A stretch of DNA of 64,000 bases, from assembly GCF_042453785.1 (NCBI RefSeq), contig NC_091661.1:31487501-31551500 (forward strand), in the 5' to 3' direction. Both the position numbers and the translations under genes were made by a program. The DNA is from Malus domestica. Lineage: Eukaryota > Streptophyta > Magnoliopsida > Rosales > Rosaceae. Below the pieces are notes generated by a model. It did not search any database, was not told the DNA's origin, and saw only the letters and a program-made list of their open reading frames with translations. Shown here piece by piece: positions 58,651 through 64,000 of the stretch (position 1 is its first letter; every line of letters starts with the position of its first letter).

Positions 58651-59625
58651 CCGAACATCGTTCCTCGTGAGCTATGTTTTCTATGTCCCACAGAGAGCAC
58701 GTAGTCAAAGAATGTGGTTTTGCTCACCAACTGCGACCTGTTAATTATTGTTTAATCTTCATTTATCTAGCTTCAAACAGGATATTCATTTTCAACATGT
58801 AATGTTAATTAATAAATTAGTTGTCAAACATATGGTGCTTGCTTAGTTGCTTACGTGAGGGAAGGGAAATAACTAATGCAATTATGCAATGGGTTTATTT
58901 ATTTAATTATTAGATTACACTACTAATTATATCGAAATTGTCTCAACTTAACCACATGCACAACACACTAGATGCTGAGTTTTTATCAAAATGCATCGGT
59001 ACAATTTGAGCGAAACAATTCAATACAAGCTGTCATATATTCTGTCAATTATTTGACGTGAGATTATATTCGTCGACAAACTGTATATAAGTAATATATT
59101 ATGTCAAACCTGACGTAAGATTGCGTTCTTTAACAAATTGTGTCGTACAATAATTAGGAGAGCCAAAACCACGAACTAATGTCATATGTTTGTCATGGTT
59201 GTTTTGTGGACACTAATGTACTAAACTAGTATCACAAAATTATTGGAATCCAAAGGAAATTAACAAATTATTGATTCGAACGTCTCACTTTGCCGACATT
59301 TGTGGCTCGTTTCGTAGGGGGTTTTCCTTAGATATCCTTTAGTCAATTTCCTTGTAATAAATTTTCACCATTTATTACGGACACAACACTATAAATACGT
59401 TAAAGTGCTTCTAATAAAATTACGTTGTGTTTTTAGAAGACGTTTTGACGAACCACATTTACTTCTAAATTATTCCGTCACATATAAACAGAAGCGCTTT
59501 TAATTGTCAAAAACGACTAAAACTGCCTTCTTCCTTTATTATACCACCTTATCAAGCTGTTGCAGCTTTCTAGCGCAAAATTTGTGGTCCTTGGATTTAG
59601 AGTAAAAGCATGAGAGGGACTCTAA
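58651..59625. other. Intergenic, nothing recognised
   Basis: AT-rich DNA without coding signals or clear transposon ends. Confidence 0.5.
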
Positions 59626-59938
59626 GGGTGCGTTTGGTACGCAGACGGGACGGGACGGGACGGGACGGAACGGGACGGGACGGGACGGAACGAAGGTGTA
59701 ATTTTTGAAAAAGACATGGGGTATATTTGTCTTAAAATGGTAAAACATTGTGTTCCACATACGTGGAACAAACCCGTTCCAGGGGGGAGGTGGAACGCAA
59801 AAACACTCAAAATCTGTCCCGTGGAACAGCTCGTTCCACCCATTTTTAGCGCACCAAACGCGGGACGGAACGCTTCGTCCCGTTCCGTCCCGTCCCGTCC
59901 CGTCCCGTCCCGTCCCGTCCCGCATACCAAACGCACCC
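59626..59938. mobile_element. Tourist-like (PIF/Harbinger) MITE with GGGAC-repeat arms
   Basis: The 313-bp element starts GGGTGCGTTTGGTACGC and ends GCATACCAAACGCACCC, flanked by TAA on both sides (59623-59625, 59939-59941). Inside each end is a pentanucleotide array of GGGAC/GGAAC (59643-59694) or its complement GTCCC (59866-59922), so the arms can fold into a long hairpin. Reading frames of the RDGTG type across it are artefacts. Confidence 0.85.
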
Positions 59939-59941
59939 TAA

Positions 59942-60650
59942 GGAACGCGTACAAACTTTAAAGAGGTAATGATTCGCCCTTATATGAAACCAACTGCCCT
60001 ACTTCCAGCTATGTCCTAGGTGATGGTCTTAATCATTCTGGTAGCTCATGCAACTTGCTCACCATGTGAGAAATACATTGTTAATCGCCACACGGGGCCA
60101 CTAACACAAGTTGAGTAGTATATCTCTTCATCTGTAAGTTAAATCCCTCCCCTTTAGTATATCATTGCTGTAAGTATAGTTGCCCTCTCGTTAATCTTGA
60201 TAGCGGATAGGGTGCCCTACTAGTCCGAGTAACTTGATGCTCAAGTGACCTCACACATCGAATGATGGTGCACAAAGTAGTATATCGTTGCTTTGTTTAT
60301 GGATCCCATGAGCATGAATTGTCAGGATCCACCGAGCACACGACTAAAACTAGCATTTCCCTACGAGAGTTGGTTTAACGTTGAAAGTACCCTTGCTGAA
60401 CAGTTGAGCACATATAGCTTGAGAGAAGTTGGAACAAGAGCAAACCAAAATTTGGAAGGCAAATGTTAAATGTCAAACAAAACCACCCACTATAAACAAC
60501 GTTTACAGAGTCGGAAAGGTTTATAACAAGCCAATGGTTTGATCCCGAACGTCGATACAAAACAGCTCCTTCATATCCAATAATCTATAAAACAGCTCCT
60601 CCATATCCAATAACCTGTGGAGACTTGTGGCTGGAGTGGAGGTTGGGATT
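59942..60650. other. 3' flank of the MSP1-like gene
   Basis: Likely includes the 3' UTR of the minus-strand gene that ends at 60651 or 60762. A short direct repeat, 'aaaacagctcct.catatccaata', occurs at about 60560 and 60589. No gene is seen. Confidence 0.5.
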
Positions 60651-63278
60651 TCAAGGGTCCTGTGCATCGGGTTGAATATTCAAGATTTTGGAAACCACGT
60701 TTTTCGTGAGCTCAGTAATTGCAGCTTGAACTGTATAATCACCAGTCTCGCTGTTCCTCGATCACCTTGGTAATGATTGTGATGAGAACAACCCAGTATA
60801 GTCATTTGCAGCAACCTTTGTATGTTTGGAAGTCGCGAGAACATTCTCCAAATCTAACTGGGTTAACGGCCTTGGTGCCTGAAGAAAGCAGCACAGACCA
60901 ACACTCTCAGTACAAACAAAACCTGCAAGCCTATTAACTAGAGCTGAAACTGCAAAGATAAACAATGAAAATGCCACATTTACTCACAGAAGATTTCTTT
61001 CCGGTCTTTTCTTCATTTAGTAGGTCTCTGATAGGAAAATATGCTGCTTTTTTGCAAAGCTCAAGTAGATCCGAACCTGTGTAACCCTCAGACAAGACGG
61101 CTAAACGATCATAATCAATATTGTCTTCAATCCTCTCACCCTTCAAAATCACCTTTAGTATCTGAGCCCTCTCCCTTTTATCGGGCATCCCAATCTCAAA
61201 GGCTTGAGGAAGGCGCCGAAGTATTGCTTCATCAAGTTCTGACGGACGATTAGTAGCAGTGAGAACCATAACTCGAGCGTTCTCTGCATGAACAACATAA
61301 AATATCAAACCAAATGCCTTATCCAAGGAATAATTGTCTAGCATTTCACCGACCACAAATGCTTTCTTTTCCTAAGGAAAAGAAGAAGAAGATTCCTATT
61401 TAGAGAGGAGAAAAAAAACTTACGATCTGTAGTAAAGCCATCCCATAAAGCCATGAACTCAGTTTTCATGTTTGTCAATGCCTCGTGATCTGTAGTTCGG
61501 CGCTGACCCAAGAAACTATCAACCTCATCAATAAAGATGATAGCAGGCTGGAGTTTATAAGCCAAGCTAAACACAGCAGCAACTACAGAAGACAAATTAA
61601 CATGCTAAGCAAAGTAGATATGAAAACTACAAAAACTTCAAAATCCTTGTAGGACCCTAGCATAATTGGAACTCTTGAGGTAAAAGCAACAAATATGCAT
61701 GACCTTTTCCTTGAAAGAAAAATAAGAGTTCACCCTTCTCAATCAACTAGTAAGGTCGTACCCAGTGCACAAGGCTCCTGCTTTACACAGGGTTTGGGAG
61801 AGGTGAATGTCGGCTAGCCTTACCCCCATTTATGGAGAGGCTGCTCCCAAGTCTCGAACCCGAGACCTACCGCTCATGAGCGAAGGCACTTGTCATCGCA
61901 CCAAGTGCGACCTCTACCCTTCTCAATCAACTAGTAAGATCGCAAAATAATTTCTTTTATACACCAGGCCATTTTGATTCCCAGTGGCATAAGTATCGAA
62001 TTAGTTTGCTTACTCAACTTATTAGGAACAAGACCTATAAAAGTCCTAACTCCTAAAGACATGGATGTAGTTGTTTCATGGGTAGTTGAGTAAGTGGTGA
62101 GACGCATAAAAGTATGAAAGCTATCACATCAAAGCTTACATGAAGTTATCTCTCTTATAAAAAAAGGGCCTATATTCATCTAGCACACTCCCCTCCCTTC
62201 GTATACTTCACAATCGTACAGTGCTAACAAAGATATTGCCAAGATATTGTAAGATCCAGAACCATAGAAAAAGAATCAGAGAGAAAGATACTGGATATAA
62301 AACATGCGTAATCTACCTGAGAAGAGACGGTAGAAAATCCTATTTGAATATTTGCACATCAGATTTGATATCACTCACCGAGCTTTTGTGCATCACCAAA
62401 CCATTTGCTCATCAGATTTGATATCCTGACATTGATGAAAACAGCTCCAGACTCCTTTGCAATAGCTTTGGCAAGCATTGTCTTTCCAGTACCCGGCGGT
62501 CCATACAGCAAGACACCTTTTTGTGGACCAAGGAGCTTCCCGTGGGAAAACAAATCAGGCCTCTGTAGCGGAAGGATCACTAGTTCACACAAGGCTTCCT
62601 TGATAGCATCTAGTCCTCCAATAGATCCAAATTCTACTTCAATGTCGTCGGGGTTTATAACATCGCCGGCTATAACATCCTGATTACGAATACTATATCA
62701 GCATTACTCTATCCAATTTTATTGGATAAGTCACGAAATCTAATAGTATCATTCCAATTTTATTGGATGTCCCCCAAGTAATTCAAATAATTTAACTCAC
62801 ATACCAAGTATTAACAAAAATCAAACCGATTGCACCATAATGCATGAAGGAAAACAGCAAAAAACGCCTAAAATTTAAGGAAACTGCACCAAAAACCCTC
62901 TAAACCCCCCCAAAAAAAACATCAAAATTCATCATCTCTCAAAATCCACATATTACAAAAAACCAGATCACTATTATCCAAAAAAAAAAAAAAAGATTAT
63001 TTCCAAAAATAAAATAAAATCCACGAAACAGCAAGTTAAGAACAACCCAGAAGCCAGAAATGGCGTCTCTTTACCTCGTAAGTGTTGGTGCTAATAAGCG
63101 GTCGGCCGAGTCGCTTGGCGATCTCCTTCTTGTTCTCCAAGGCCTTCTTAGACGCTTCCCGGTTCGGATCAAGATACCGGAGCCCCACGAACAAAACCAA
63201 GCAACTCAACGCCGCGCTTGCCGCGTACAGTACCAGTTCCTGGACGAACTTGGTCTCCCTCTCCCGTGAACCCCCCAT
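60651..63278 (-). CDS. MSP1/ATAD1-like AAA-ATPase with in-frame TGA near the C-terminus
   Basis: This is the plant homologue of MSP1/ATAD1, an outer-membrane AAA-ATPase that extracts mislocalised tail-anchored proteins. Five exons on the minus strand: 63278-63075, 62679-62379, 61582-61424, 61283-60988 and 60878-60651. They join to 395 codons ending [11 protein letters not shown], but codon 359 at 60764-60762 is TGA where a Trp (SLPR-W-SRNS) would be expected, so as read the protein stops at 358 aa. An N-terminal membrane segment lies at residues 14-34 ([20 protein letters not shown]). Walker A GPPGTGKT is at 128-135, Walker B IIFIDE at 183-188, and the [17 protein letters not shown] segment is intact. 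Only the last 37 or so residues are lost. The start ATG at 63278 precedes GGSRERETK. Intron 2 carries a SINE. Confidence 0.88.
61755..61915 (-). mobile_element. tRNA-derived SINE in an intron of the MSP1-like gene
   Basis: The 161-bp insertion is flanked by a perfect 23-bp direct repeat beginning ACCCTTCTCAATCAAC (61732-61754 and 61916-61938). On the minus strand it has an A-box-like TTGGTGCGATGACAAGTGCC and a B-box GGTTCGAGAC, as in Pol III-derived SINEs. The body (TTACCCCCATTTATGGAGAGG on the plus strand) resembles the Au-type SINE family, by recall. Confidence 0.88.
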
Positions 63279-64000
63279 TTGAAATTGTACAGCAGAATTC
63301 ACAAAGTCGAATTAATCCCCAATTTCCAGAGCCCCTTTGCAAATTATAGCAAATTAGGAATTGGATTTAAGAAACAGGGGTGTGGATTGGAAGAAAGGTT
63401 TCTACTTTTTATTTGGGTATTTCTTGCTCTGCTTGGTAAACAAGCTGAGAATTTCGTTTGTGGCCGTTGGCTTTTCGTGGGAGTTTCAAGTACGGGCCGA
63501 TGAGATTTGGGCTCGCGTTTTGGACGTGTAAATGTCTTATGGGTTGGCCCATGACTTCGTTTTTTTTTTTGGACAAGACGATGTTTTAAACTATATTATG
63601 TAGGAGGAGGTGAGTGTGAATTTGGGTGCACTGACTTGATTAACTGATCTAACTAACATTTACGGACTCTCTTTATTAAGTCAAATAAAATCAAGAGGTA
63701 CTTTACATACAAGAAGTCGTTTATAAAACTATAGGTTAGTATCTCTTCAGTTTGTAAAAGGCTTGTAGATTAGTTGGTTAAGATCGTTCACTCTTGCACC
63801 TTTAGTTCCGAGTTCGATTCACACATTCCCTTATGTTGCTTACACGTATAAAGACATCCCTTATGTTTCTATTTTGGTTAAGAATTTGTAACTAGTTTTA
63901 TTGTGCGTATTTTTAGATATTAAGAAGCGGAGTGAATAATGTGAAAATGGTTATTCTTTGGTGGTGTCTCTCATTCATGGGTCTCTAAGCCTTAGTCATC
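63279..64000. other. Upstream region of the MSP1-like gene
   Basis: Contains the 5' UTR and promoter of the minus-strand ATPase to about 63550; the remainder to the window end is AT-rich with one SINE-like patch. No other gene is seen. Confidence 0.5.
63758..63880 (+). mobile_element. tRNA-like SINE head
   Basis: TAGATTAGTTGGTTAAG (63766-63782) fits a Pol III A box and CGAGTTCGATTC (63809-63820) fits a B box at the correct spacing of about 30 bp. There is no tRNA acceptor-stem pairing, so it is more likely a SINE than a tRNA gene. Its 3' end is unclear. Confidence 0.55.

Noticed and set aside
59539..59961. Frames with RDGTG and SRPVP repeats
   Set aside because: They are translations of the GGGAC pentanucleotide arms of a MITE.
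63758..63880. tRNA gene
   Set aside because: A and B boxes are present but no acceptor stem or anticodon arm can be drawn; a SINE is more likely.

Overview
This is nuclear DNA from a flowering plant. Its genes are intron-rich with GT-AG introns, it carries plant gene families (VPS26, a chloroplast rhodanese, plant CNGC, NSR-type RRM), and it is crowded with plant transposons. A Cassandra element (an LTR retroelement with a 5S-rRNA-like LTR), SINEs and several MITE types suggest Rosaceae, perhaps apple or pear. That assignment is inference from remembered repeat families.

Left third (1-29 kb). The window opens with the 3' part of an RRM gene of the NSR type (+), which has a U12-type intron. 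A Ty1/copia fragment follows, whose LTR ends three bases past the stop codon of an intact eight-exon CNGC channel gene (-, 603 aa). Next come a decayed TTF-zinc-finger hAT element, two CACTA (En/Spm) transposons with CACTA ends and perfect 3-bp target duplications (AGA and AAA), a second broken CNGC fragment, and a U-box/ARM pseudogene split by a roughly 5-kb insertion. Both CACTA elements carry host gene pieces. The first has a zinc-finger exon of a JmjC demethylase. The second has fragments resembling FREE1/FYVE1 with a fructokinase exon between them. From 23.5 to 29.7 kb there is no gene I can support, only a probable solo LTR, a MULE-type MITE, a hAT-type MITE and simple repeats.

Right part (29.7-64 kb) is the gene-rich half. 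In order: a twelve-exon MIP2/NBAS gene (Sec39 family, 2366 aa, +); a molybdate-anion-transporter-like MFS gene (eight exons, 460 aa, -); a chloroplast rhodanese similar to STR14 (six exons, 237 aa, +); retromer subunit VPS26 (eleven coding exons, 301 aa, -); an intronless BCS1-like AAA-ATPase (479 aa, -); and an MSP1/ATAD1-like AAA-ATPase (five exons, -) with an in-frame TGA before the usual C-terminus. The MFS, rhodanese, VPS26 and MSP1-like genes match, by recall, the order around At4g27720-At4g27680. Between them lie MITEs, a TRIM-like element, a large solo-LTR-like repeat, a complete Cassandra element and a Tourist-like MITE with GGGAC-repeat arms.

The genes do not form one pathway. MIP2 (ER-Golgi tethering) and VPS26 (retromer) both act in membrane traffic but are separate loci. 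All gene models were built by reading splice sites and joining frames by hand; identities rest on recognised protein motifs, not on database searches.
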